49,735 nucleotides of DNA, taken from positions 1 through 49,735 of the IMG/VR virus record IMGVR_UViG_3300037069_002783; one strand, written 5' to 3'. The notes under the pieces were generated by a model that saw only the letters and a list, made by a program, of their open reading frames with translations, was not told where the DNA came from and searched no databases. The stretch comes from a virus. A program made the translations under genes and the position numbers. Below are positions 1-7,440 of the stretch, piece by piece. Each line of letters starts with the position of its first letter. Position 1 is the stretch's first letter.

Positions 1-182
1 GTGTTGGCCACCAACGCCTGGTACTGACGAGTGTCCGGCGCGGTGACGATGGCGCCCGCGTTGTACCCGGTCAGGGCGCTCCACGTCAGGATGCTGGGGT
101 ACTCGGCGCAGGACAGCGCGTTGACGCCCGAGCCGGTGGGCGAGGCGATGAGCCAGGTCTGGTTGGCGATGGGCAGCGTCAC
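1..182 (-). CDS. Tail/fibre protein with carbohydrate-binding-like module (partial)
   Basis: This gene continues past the left edge of the window; only the first 60 or so residues are visible. The GTG start at 182 is chosen because GGGAGG lies about 7 bases upstream and the preceding gene ends just before it. The visible part contains TWSALTGYNAG followed by a valine and RQYQAL, which is the W...Y..G..V....YxA pattern of small chitin/carbohydrate-binding (CBM5/12-like) modules. The same pattern occurs in the gene upstream. Its position after the gpI-like gene at the end of the baseplate module suggests a receptor-binding or fibre component. Seen: open frame and motif. Inferred: sugar binding at the host surface. 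Confidence 0.65.
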   Translation of the reverse strand, partial: MTLPIANQTWLIASPTGSGVNALSCAEYPSILTWSALTGYNAGAIVTAPDTRQYQALVAN

Positions 183-184
183 GA

Positions 185-1834
185 TCAGCCTCCCAGGTAT
201 CCGGTGGCCAGGGTCATCGTGGTCAGCGGCGTCCAGGTGCCCATGCCGCCGGTCACCGGGTTCAGGTACGTGGTGTTGTCGGTGGAGGCGGCGGTGACGG
301 TCCACTGCGCCGCCGAAGTGGACGCGCCGGTGGGCGGATTGCCCGGGGGGTAGAGCACGGGGCTGCCGCTGATCGTCACCAGGGCGAACGCGAGGTTGTA
401 CGCGCTGGCGGAGGCGTTCTTGGCGGTGCACTGGAAGACGAAGGTGTGCGACCCGGCGGACAGCGCGGTGGGGAAGGTGGTGACGTTCCCGTAAATCAGG
501 GTGCTGGTGTAGTACATGTCGATCGACGGCCCGTAGGGCACCGCGGGCGGGTGGTAGCCGAAACCGCCGTGGACCGTGGCGAAGTGCGCGACCTGCACCG
601 CCGCCCCGTCAAGCGTCGCCGAGATGATCCCGTAGTCTGGGCCGGACGCGGTGGTGATAACCGCCTGGTAGGAGCCGTTGGCCAGGACAGTGAACGGGAC
701 GGTGATCGTCGCAGGGGCGGAGGCGGAGGTCTCCTTGACCACCGTCGTGCCGGTGACGCTCGTGGTGGCCAGCGCGTTGGGGGAACCGACCACCGAGTCG
801 GCGACGTAGTTGGCCTGGGTGATCGACAGGTTGAAGCCGGTGCAGGTGTAACGGGCGCCGAGGTAAACCACCTGGTCGCCCAGCTGGTAGGGCTCCGCGG
901 GGTTCCACGCCATCGCCGGGGGGCTCAGGAACGCGGACTGGTCCTGGGAGAGCATCAGGTTCGCGCCGGTGGCCACGTTCGCGGCCAGGCCGGTGGCCGC
1001 GGCGATGGTGTCGCGGATCCCGGCGGTGGTGCCGCGCTCCTGGTTGATCTTCGCGGCTTTGAGGGCGCGCAGCCGCTGGAAACGCGCGGACGCCCCGATC
1101 TCACTGCTCAGACCCAGGGTCGCGCTGATCTCGTAAAGGCGGTCCTGGCGGGTGGTGGTGACGTCGTAGACCTCAAGCAGGTCGTCCAGTTCGGTGTTGG
1201 CCTGCGCGAACCCGAAACCCAGGATGTCCAGGAACTGTGTCAGTTCACTGTCGACCGTGATCGTGTCGGTGGAGATGCCGGGCAGGATCTTGTAGGGGGA
1301 GGGGACCAGGGAGTCCAGCAGCGCGCCGTAGCCGTAGTCGCGCACCGCCAGGCAGGAGACCGACCCGGCCGGGCGGTAGAGGGTGGTCTCGCTGGTGGCC
1401 AGCCACACCGCGGAGTTCGTGCCCGGGGTCACGTTCGTGGTGATCGGCGCGACGCAGTACCACACCGACCCGCCGTAGCCGACCCGGTCCCCGGCCACAT
1501 AGGTCAGCGCCGCGGACCACGCCGTGAACGGGGAGGCGAGAAACAGGGTGTAGTACCAGTAGCCCGGCGGCAGGTCGACGTCGTCGTAGAGGGTGTGCGT
1601 GCCGGTGCTCGGCCACACCGCCAGGATCACCCCGTCGGTCACGGCGACCGGGTAGCCGTACTGGGAGCGCACCAGGGTCAGGCTCGTCCAGTCTGACAGG
1701 GGCGGGCTGTCCCAGGACAGGGTGACGCGCCCGTAGTCGCTCTGCACCGCGGCCAGGTTCGCCACCGTGTAGTCGATGTCCAGGTCGGTGCCGTAGAGGG
1801 CCTTGCCGTAGACGTCGACGCCGTAGGTGGCCAC
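185..1834 (-). CDS. gpI-like tail protein with carbohydrate-binding-like modules
   Basis: A 549-residue protein. The GTG start at 1834 has GGAG upstream, just after the stop of the preceding gene; the frame stays open further upstream but that stretch is a shadow of the preceding gene. The middle resembles the 'phage tail protein' domain of the P2 gpI type: a segment from LLDSLVPSPY, through an acidic ELTQFLDIL helix, to a conserved QERGTTAGIRDTI element near the end of the domain. This family links the baseplate wedge to tail fibres. Two segments (around FTAWSAALTYVAGDRVGYGG and AMAWNPAEPYQLGDQVVYLG) have the W...Y..GD.V.Y.G pattern of CBM5/12-like modules, and the C-terminal third is Ser/Thr/Gly-rich beta structure. 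Likely baseplate-to-fibre adaptor with sugar-binding arms. Confidence 0.75.
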   Translation of the reverse strand: MATYGVDVYGKALYGTDLDIDYTVANLAAVQSDYGRVTLSWDSPPLSDWTSLTLVRSQYGYPVAVTDGVILAVWPSTGTHTLYDDVDLPPGYWYYTLFLASPFTAWSAALTYVAGDRVGYGGSVWYCVAPITTNVTPGTNSAVWLATSETTLYRPAGSVSCLAVRDYGYGALLDSLVPSPYKILPGISTDTITVDSELTQFLDILGFGFAQANTELDDLLEVYDVTTTRQDRLYEISATLGLSSEIGASARFQRLRALKAAKINQERGTTAGIRDTIAAATGLAANVATGANLMLSQDQSAFLSPPAMAWNPAEPYQLGDQVVYLGARYTCTGFNLSITQANYVADSVVGSPNALATTSVTGTTVVKETSASAPATITVPFTVLANGSYQAVITTASGPDYGIISATLDGAAVQVAHFATVHGGFGYHPPAVPYGPSIDMYYTSTLIYGNVTTFPTALSAGSHTFVFQCTAKNASASAYNLAFALVTISGSPVLYPPGNPPTGASTSAAQWTVTAASTDNTTYLNPVTGGMGTWTPLTTMTLATGYLGG

Positions 1835-1836
1835 CT

Positions 1837-2607
1837 CTAGCTCACTCCGGGCAGCGCGCGGTTGTAGGTGGCCTGGATCGTCGCGGTACCCGAAAGGCCG
1901 CCGTTGTACTGGCCCAGCGCTACAGAGAACAGGTCGCCGTGGTGCAAAGCGCCGTGCCACGTGAAGTTCAGGTAATGCTCCATCACGTAGAAGGGCGCCC
2001 AGGGGTGCACGGAGGTCTGCGTGGCGGCGACCGCGCCGTTGATCGAGAGCTGGCACAGCACGCGCTGGAAGGCCATGGGGACCGGCAGGATGCCCATGAG
2101 GTTGTTGGCGTTCTGCGCGGCGTTCAACGCGAACACGTCGACGGGGCCGGAGAAGGCCACCGAGATGGTGTACCAGCCGCCCAGCACGCACAGCAGGTTG
2201 GCGCCGTGGCTCCACATGCCCCCGGGGTCCTGGCTCGGCGGGGTGGCCCAGGTGACGGTGGTGAAGTTGGTGGTGTTGCCCGCCGTCAGCGCCCCCGGGG
2301 TCACCCCGCCCTGCTGGAGCGAGAGCACGGGTGTGGACCACCCGTTGGACGCCGCGAACGACAGGATGTTGAGCTGGTCCTGGAGGGAGGTGAGGGTGGC
2401 TTCGTGGCTGTCCATGCGCTTGCCCAGCGAGGTGTAACCCACCGTGGGCTTACCGGTGGGCGCGTAGGTCAGCGGGTTGACGCCCACGGTGCGTTCGATC
2501 GCGCCGACCTCGTCCTGGAGGGCGTTGACGTCACCGGCGTCGATCGTGGTGATGTCGTCCTGCTTGAGGGTGAAGGTGCGCACCGCCCCGGGGTAGACCG
2601 CGGTCAT
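1837..2607 (-). CDS. Tail fibre-like protein
   Basis: A 256-residue protein starting at ATG 2607, whose first base is the last base of the preceding stop (TGATG), so translation is probably coupled to the gpJ gene. The N-terminal 45 residues (TFTLKQDD, then DAGDVNALQDEVGAIE and a GVNPLTY element) match the attachment region often seen in actinophage minor tail proteins, followed by a short helical stretch to about residue 85. The C-terminal half (GGWYTISVAF, NGAVAATQTS, GDLFSVALGQY) looks like a jelly-roll trimer of the C1q/TNF type, a common receptor-binding fold. Function as a short fibre is inferred from fold impression and location between gpJ and gpI genes. Confidence 0.65.
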   Translation of the reverse strand: MTAVYPGAVRTFTLKQDDITTIDAGDVNALQDEVGAIERTVGVNPLTYAPTGKPTVGYTSLGKRMDSHEATLTSLQDQLNILSFAASNGWSTPVLSLQQGGVTPGALTAGNTTNFTTVTWATPPSQDPGGMWSHGANLLCVLGGWYTISVAFSGPVDVFALNAAQNANNLMGILPVPMAFQRVLCQLSINGAVAATQTSVHPWAPFYVMEHYLNFTWHGALHHGDLFSVALGQYNGGLSGTATIQATYNRALPGVS

Positions 2608-4109
2608 CAGATGCCTCCGGTGGCGTTGAGGGTGAAGGTTCCCGCGGCCGGGCACTCCCACGCGCGGAAGAACGCGTCGAAGGTGCCGGACTGCGGTAAG
2701 TCGGCGCGCGCGTAGACCGGCACGTTGACCAAGGAGACCCCGGGCACCGCGTCAATGGCCGCGTATACGGCGGAAAGCGGCATGAGCATCCCGAAGTCGG
2801 TGTTGTCGGCGGAGAAGAGCGTCTGGAGGGCCTGGGTGACCGCGCCGAGGGTGACCGCGCGCGAATAGGTGGGCTGCACCACCAGCTGCACCGGGGCGGA
2901 GGGCGAGCCGATGTTGACCCCCACGACGCTGCCGCTCTGGATGTTCACGCTCATCCCGGCCATCGCGCGGGGGGCCACCGCGTTCTGGGCCGCGGTGATC
3001 AGCGCGGAGGTGGGTGCGGCGCGCTGGGCGGCCAGGATGTAGATGGTCACCGCCCCGGGACCGGACATCAGGGCGCTGGCCTTGGACACCGCCGGAACGG
3101 AGAGCGCGGCGTCGGCGTAGTCCTGCAAGGTCACGGCGCGCTGCTGGGTGCGCCACGCCCGCGGGGCGTTGATGCGCACCGAGGCCAGGGACTCGGGGTC
3201 CGCGCCGCCGGTGGTGGTGGAGGAGGAGGCCACCGTCACCCCGGGTACGGCGTGCGCCAGGTCGGTGATCGAACCGGAGGCCAGGTTGCCGTACGCGCCG
3301 CCGCCGATCTTGTAGCTGGCGGAGATCACCACGCCGGAGGGCGGGATCGCGCCGTTGACCCCGTCGCCGAACTCGATCAGGCTCGCGCCGTTGGCGTCGG
3401 TGCCCAGCGCGTAGACCTGGTCGGTGGGGCCTGCTTGCAAGAGGCTGTCGATCCGGTTCCACACGCTCGGCCCGGCGGGCAGCTGCACGATCAGGGTGAG
3501 GGTGTCGGGCAGCAGCGGAGAGGTCGGCAGGGTGAAGGACTGCCCGGCCACGCCGCTTGAGACATCCAGGTCCACCACGCTGAAGTTGGTGCTCGCCGGT
3601 ACGCCGATCGCCACGCTCAGGGTGTAAGTGCCCTGATCCGCGCCCTCGGTGACATTCGCCGTCACACTGCCGCCCGCGGGCGGGACCGTGGTGTCGCTGT
3701 CCAGTTCGAAGGTGACCACCCCGTCGATCGCGCTCTGGTAACCGGTGATCAGCGCGGTGCCCGCGGGCAGGAGGGTGGAGCTGCCCACCGCGGGGTCGGA
3801 GACCAGCGTGACGGTGCCGGTGGCGGCGATGGCGGGGGAGGGGACGTAGCCGATCAGCGCGGCCAGGTTCACGATGCTCGCGCGCTGGCTCGCGGTGGCC
3901 AGGAACGCCTCATTCGCGATGCGGTCCTGGTAGTAGGACAGGATGTCGCCGACGTAGCTGACCATGTCGGTCATCAAAACGCCGAAGTCCCCGGCCTCGC
4001 GCGCCGTCCACTGCGGCATCGTCAGCGCCGCGTACGCGAACAGGGACTGCTGGAAACCGGCGAAATCCTTGGATGTGTAATCAACGACGTTCGGCAGCGG
4101 CGTGGCCAC
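2607..4109 (-). CDS. Baseplate wedge protein, gpJ family
   Basis: A 500-residue protein resembling phage baseplate J (P2 gpJ / Mu gp47 / T4 gp6 group), which forms the baseplate wedge ring around the hub in contractile tails. The N-terminus (VDYTSKDFAGFQQSL, then GDFGVLMTDMVSYVGDILSYYQ, NEAFLATASQRASI and LAALIGYVP) is typical, with a beta domain after about residue 95 and a later SVRINAPRAWRTQQRAVTLQDY segment that is diagnostic of gpJ. GTG start at 4109 with GGGAGG about 9 bases upstream. It follows the gp25-like gene after an 82-base gap, the usual gp25-gpJ order. Confidence 0.93.
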   Translation of the reverse strand: MATPLPNVVDYTSKDFAGFQQSLFAYAALTMPQWTAREAGDFGVLMTDMVSYVGDILSYYQDRIANEAFLATASQRASIVNLAALIGYVPSPAIAATGTVTLVSDPAVGSSTLLPAGTALITGYQSAIDGVVTFELDSDTTVPPAGGSVTANVTEGADQGTYTLSVAIGVPASTNFSVVDLDVSSGVAGQSFTLPTSPLLPDTLTLIVQLPAGPSVWNRIDSLLQAGPTDQVYALGTDANGASLIEFGDGVNGAIPPSGVVISASYKIGGGAYGNLASGSITDLAHAVPGVTVASSSTTTGGADPESLASVRINAPRAWRTQQRAVTLQDYADAALSVPAVSKASALMSGPGAVTIYILAAQRAAPTSALITAAQNAVAPRAMAGMSVNIQSGSVVGVNIGSPSAPVQLVVQPTYSRAVTLGAVTQALQTLFSADNTDFGMLMPLSAVYAAIDAVPGVSLVNVPVYARADLPQSGTFDAFFRAWECPAAGTFTLNATGGI

Positions 4110-4191
4110 GCGTCGGTGCCTCCCGTCCCAATACGGCGGTTACGAGCAGGCTCCGAATATGGTGGTACTTACAACAGTCTAGAAGCGGGGC

Positions 4192-4617
4192 TCAGCGCGG
4201 TGTAGTGCTGGCGTAGTCGGTCACGTCCCCGCCCGAATCGATGAACACCGTGGCGTACCCGCCCGCCCGCCCCTGGGCGACGTCCGCGCGCGTGGCGTCG
4301 GCGAGCACGGCCGCGACGCCGGTGTTGGCCGGGTTCATCACCGGGGTCACCGACCTGAGCACCGCGCCGGGCTCGTAGACGCGCATCGCCTGGGTCAGCT
4401 CGTGCGCCAGCTGCGTGCCGCTCATCGGGTCGTTCCAGTCGAACAGGATCCGGGCGGTATCCACGCCGAACCCGGCGGCTGCCACCCGCGCGCCGGGCTG
4501 GGTGGAGGCCAGAGCGGTGACCCGGTCGCGCAGCTGCGAGGTGGCCGAGGGCTGGATGCGCACGGAGCCGGTCGCGTCGATGGCGAAGGGCAGCGCGGCG
4601 GCGACGGGCTGCGGCAT
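4192..4617 (-). CDS. Baseplate wedge protein, gp25/gpW family
   Basis: A 141-residue protein of the T4 gp25 / P2 gpW type, a sheath-initiator and wedge component that connects baseplate to sheath. The conserved core is visible: an N-terminal FAIDATGSVRI strand, a central LRDRVTALAST helix, a GARVAAAGFGVDTARILFDW segment containing the loop usual for the family, and a helical region LAHELTQAMRVYEPGAVL followed by a beta strand. ATG start at 4617 preceded by AAGGAGG. It lies between the spike and gpJ genes exactly as in Mu- and P2-type baseplates. Confidence 0.85.
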   Translation of the reverse strand: MPQPVAAALPFAIDATGSVRIQPSATSQLRDRVTALASTQPGARVAAAGFGVDTARILFDWNDPMSGTQLAHELTQAMRVYEPGAVLRSVTPVMNPANTGVAAVLADATRADVAQGRAGGYATVFIDSGGDVTDYASTTPR

Positions 4618-4627
4618 GGGGGCCTCC

Positions 4628-5200
4628 TTAGATCGTTGAGTAGGACAGCGGCAGGCACAGCGTCAGCGTGCCGGTGAAGGTGATCGTGGCGCCGTGCAGG
4701 GTGGCCGCGCCGGTGGTATCCAGCTTCAGTCCGCCCACCGCCGCCAGCGCGGAACCGGGGTAGTAGAGCACCGCGACGTTCAGCGGTGGGCCGCTGCTGG
4801 CCGGGGCCAGCGCGGCGGGCACGGTGAACAGCGCCGCGCCGTCGCCTTGCGGGGAGGTCGTGGTGGTGATGGCGCCGCGCCATTCGACCTTCCCGGCCGG
4901 GCCGGTGCGGTAGGAGGCACCCGCGCCCGACCATCCGGCCGCCAGCCACGCAGAAGGCACCGCGCTCCACGGCGACCAGGTGGCGGCGGCGTGGTACACC
5001 GGCTTGGAGGGGTCGCCGGTGTCGAAGCAGACCCACACGGTCGAGCCCACCGCCGGGGGCGGGCCGTAGGTGCGCGCCGTGGGCGCCGCCCAGGTGGACA
5101 CCGCGGACCCGGTGACCTGCGGTATGAGGACCTTGATGCGGCCTAGACCCAGGGGGTCGTTGCCGGTGACCACCTGCGCTTGGTAGACGGCGGCGTTCAC
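4628..5200 (-). CDS. Baseplate spike protein, gpV/gp5 OB-fold family
   Basis: A 190-residue protein. The GTG start at 5200 shares GTGA with the stop of the gpD-like gene. The N-terminal half (YQAQVVTGNDPLGLGRIKV, then WAAPTARTYGPPPAVGSTVWVCFD and DPSKPVYHA) is the OB-fold domain of Phage_base_V proteins, which tops the central membrane-piercing spike. The C-terminal region is rich in short beta strands and Gly/Ser/Thr and ends in a hydrophobic SYSTI tail; it may form the trimeric spike shaft. No lysozyme insertion of the T4 gp5 type is visible. The peptidoglycan hydrolase activity instead appears to sit in the tape measure protein. Confidence 0.88.
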   Translation of the reverse strand: MNAAVYQAQVVTGNDPLGLGRIKVLIPQVTGSAVSTWAAPTARTYGPPPAVGSTVWVCFDTGDPSKPVYHAAATWSPWSAVPSAWLAAGWSGAGASYRTGPAGKVEWRGAITTTTSPQGDGAALFTVPAALAPASSGPPLNVAVLYYPGSALAAVGGLKLDTTGAATLHGATITFTGTLTLCLPLSYSTI

Positions 5201-6414
5201 GAGGTGCCCCCGTAGCTGGCGGCGCGCCAGCGCCCCCCGAGAAGGAGCATGGCGCCGGGTGGGGGCGCCGCGGGGCGCGGAGTGCTCAGCGTCAACGCGT
5301 TCTCCTGGTCGCGTCCCAGTTCCAGGTCCGTGTGGTAGGTGTTGCGCAGCGCGGTGACCGGGTCCAGGGTGATGCGGTGCACGGCGCTGGTGATGCGCCA
5401 CGCTCCGCTCTCCGCGCCGGTCAGCGCGTCGCCCGCCAGGTTCACCGTGCGCCCCGGGCGCAGCGCGGTGTGCCCGTCCACCGTGGCGCTGGCCGCCACC
5501 CAGTAGCGGTGGTTGGCCGCGGACGCGGTGGCCACCGAGACGGCTTCGGCGTAGGAGGAGGCCACGGAACCGGTCACGACGCGGGTGAAGGCGGGGACGC
5601 TTGAGCCGGAGGGGGCGGTGCGCAGCGGGGTGGCCTTCGCGGTGGCCAGCTGCCCGGAGGCGGAACGCAGGGTACTGACCGTGTGCGCGGTGAGGTACGC
5701 CCCGGAGGGGTCGGTTTCCCCGGTGGTGGCGTGAAACGCCGAAAGGGTGTCCCACACCCCGGGGTGCGCGTCACGCCGGAAGAGCGGCGCGCTGGCGCCC
5801 ACGGGGGTCAGGCTCACGGCGGGGTCCACGAAATACAGCAGGCTGTTGTCGACCCAGCACTGGAAGCCGACCTGGCGGGCGAGATCCTGGAGGAAGGTGA
5901 AGTCGCTCTGCGCCGCCTGCGTCTTGGCGGGGAACAGCCGCGGGCACGCGGTGGTGTAGACCGCCAGCTGGTTGGCGGCGGCCACCTGACGGGCGATGGA
6001 GGAGGCGGTGGCCGAGAGATACGTGCGGCTGGTCGCGGACTGCATGACGTAGGACGCGCCGGTCAGGGTGTACTGCACCGGCAGTGTGGTGATGCCGGGA
6101 AGGTGGGAGACGGCCTGGGTGTGCAGCTGGCGGTGGGAGGCGACATAGCCGTAGAAGTCGTAGCTGTCCGCGCCGGAGGAGCCGTAGGTCAGGTGTACCG
6201 CCGCCCCGTCCGGGATGATCATGGATGAGGGTACTGACTGCTCCAGCACCGTGCGGTCCGCGGTGACGGGGGTCAGGATCGTCAGCTGCGCCACGGCGTG
6301 CTCCCCGGCGCACAGCCGGATCTGCGCGTCGATCGGCAGCCGGTGCGAGTCCAGCGCGGGATAGAGCACTTTGAGGGTGGGGCGGAACTGGGGCGCGGGC
6401 AGGTCACTGGTCAT
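5197..6414 (-). CDS. Baseplate hub protein, gpD/gp27-like
   Basis: A 405-residue protein resembling the late-control gpD / T4 gp27 / Mu gp44 hub family: an N-terminal beta domain (YPALDSHRLPIDAQIRLCAG), a repeated TYG.....YDFYGYV segment, a central LQDLARQVGFQCWVDNSLLYF region typical for gpD-like hubs, and a C-terminal GRTVNLAGDAL beta barrel. It forms the trimeric hub that receives the gpV spike on one side and the tail tube on the other. ATG 6414 overlaps the LysM gene by 11 bases, and its own stop overlaps the spike gene start, so hub, spike and LysM protein are probably made in a coupled way. Confidence 0.85.
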   Translation of the reverse strand: MTSDLPAPQFRPTLKVLYPALDSHRLPIDAQIRLCAGEHAVAQLTILTPVTADRTVLEQSVPSSMIIPDGAAVHLTYGSSGADSYDFYGYVASHRQLHTQAVSHLPGITTLPVQYTLTGASYVMQSATSRTYLSATASSIARQVAAANQLAVYTTACPRLFPAKTQAAQSDFTFLQDLARQVGFQCWVDNSLLYFVDPAVSLTPVGASAPLFRRDAHPGVWDTLSAFHATTGETDPSGAYLTAHTVSTLRSASGQLATAKATPLRTAPSGSSVPAFTRVVTGSVASSYAEAVSVATASAANHRYWVAASATVDGHTALRPGRTVNLAGDALTGAESGAWRITSAVHRITLDPVTALRNTYHTDLELGRDQENALTLSTPRPAAPPPGAMLLLGGRWRAASYGGTS

Positions 6415-6682
6415 TGGGGATCCTGATCACCGTGCCGGAGGGCACGAACAGCCAGTTGGCGATCTGCGGGTTGGCCTCGGCGAACAGCCACCACAGCGCC
6501 TCGCTGCCGTAGAAGCGGCGGGCCAGCAGGTCCACCCGGTCGTACTGACCCCAGGTGTAGTACTGCACGCGGTACACGGTGGGCGGCGGCACGCGCGCCA
6601 GGATCGTGGGGCGGGTGACCCCGGCGCCGTCGGTGACGGGGGTGACCTGGTTGCGGGTGTAGCGCGACGAAGAGGTGATCAT
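6404..6682 (-). CDS. LysM-like baseplate protein (gpX/gp53-like)
   Basis: A 92-residue protein starting at ATG 6682, overlapping the upstream stop (ATGA). The C-terminal half has the LysM-like pattern of contractile-tail baseplate proteins: TWGQYDRVDLLARRFYGSEA, then WWLFAEANPQI and VPSGTVIRIP. In phage and phage-like injection systems such proteins sit between tube, hub and wedge. The gene order tape measure - small tail protein - LysM - gpD hub - gpV spike - gp25 - gpJ supports the role. The longer frame upstream of this start is a shadow of the previous gene. Confidence 0.82.
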   Translation of the reverse strand: MITSSSRYTRNQVTPVTDGAGVTRPTILARVPPPTVYRVQYYTWGQYDRVDLLARRFYGSEALWWLFAEANPQIANWLFVPSGTVIRIPNDQ

Positions 6683-7440
6683 GACAGGTTCGGCAGGAGG
6701 GTGAAGGCGATGGCCACCGCGCACCGCATCGGCATCATGGACATGTTGAAATGCGTGTACTGAATATCGAGGCCTGAGATGTAGCCGTAGTAGGCGAGGT
6801 TGTCCTTCGCGAACGAGCTGCCGAAGTTGTTGTTGCTGAAGTACACCCACGAGGGGATCTGCATCATCGAGCCGTTCACGACGTTGGTGCGCGAGGTGCC
6901 CCCGCCGTCGACCCAGGTCTGGGTCACCGACGCACCCTGGATCCCGCAGACGCGGTACAGGGCGCGCACGTCCGCGAGCACGCCGATCTCCCGCGGGTCC
7001 TCGGTGGCGAAGGTGCCGTCCGGCTGCGGGATGCGGTCGGGGTAGGGCAGCAGGTTGGAGGGCAACAGCTGCTTCATGCTGTTCATCTCGTACGTACGGT
7101 CGAACAGCAGGCTGAAATTCAGCGCCGAGGACAGCCCGACCAGGTAGGTGCCGCTGTCATCCGGGTTGCGCTGGTACTGCGGCAGCGTCAGGGACGCCGC
7201 GCTCGCGTCGATGCCGTGGGTGACCTCCACGGTGCTCGGGTTGTACAAGAACGCGCACGCGTACACCGGTTGTATACGCCCGGTGTAGCTGGAGTGCTCC
7301 TGCTTGATGTAGCCGCGCGCCAGCGCGGAGTCGACATACGGGTAGAGCGCGCCGGGATTCTGGATGACCTGGTCGCCGATCAGCGGCAGGTTCATGATCC
7401 GGGCGTCGAACCCGGCTTGCTGGTACGCGCCGTCGATCAT
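6679..7440 (-). CDS. Tail/baseplate protein between tape measure and LysM gene
   Basis: A 253-residue protein with an ATG start immediately after the TAG of the tape measure gene, and GAAGGGA in the last codons of that gene as ribosome site. The sequence is beta-rich, with features such as LNFSLLFDRTYEMNS and a C-terminal DIQYTHFNMSMMPMRCAVAIAFTLLP. A strand with 'HF...M.P.R..V.i.f' near the C-terminus is common in tail proteins that precede LysM genes. In Mu this position holds the gp43-type protein; similarity to it was not established. Likely a tail-tube-to-baseplate adaptor; the specific role is inferred from synteny. Confidence 0.7.
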   Translation of the reverse strand: MIDGAYQQAGFDARIMNLPLIGDQVIQNPGALYPYVDSALARGYIKQEHSSYTGRIQPVYACAFLYNPSTVEVTHGIDASAASLTLPQYQRNPDDSGTYLVGLSSALNFSLLFDRTYEMNSMKQLLPSNLLPYPDRIPQPDGTFATEDPREIGVLADVRALYRVCGIQGASVTQTWVDGGGTSRTNVVNGSMMQIPSWVYFSNNNFGSSFAKDNLAYYGYISGLDIQYTHFNMSMMPMRCAVAIAFTLLPNLS

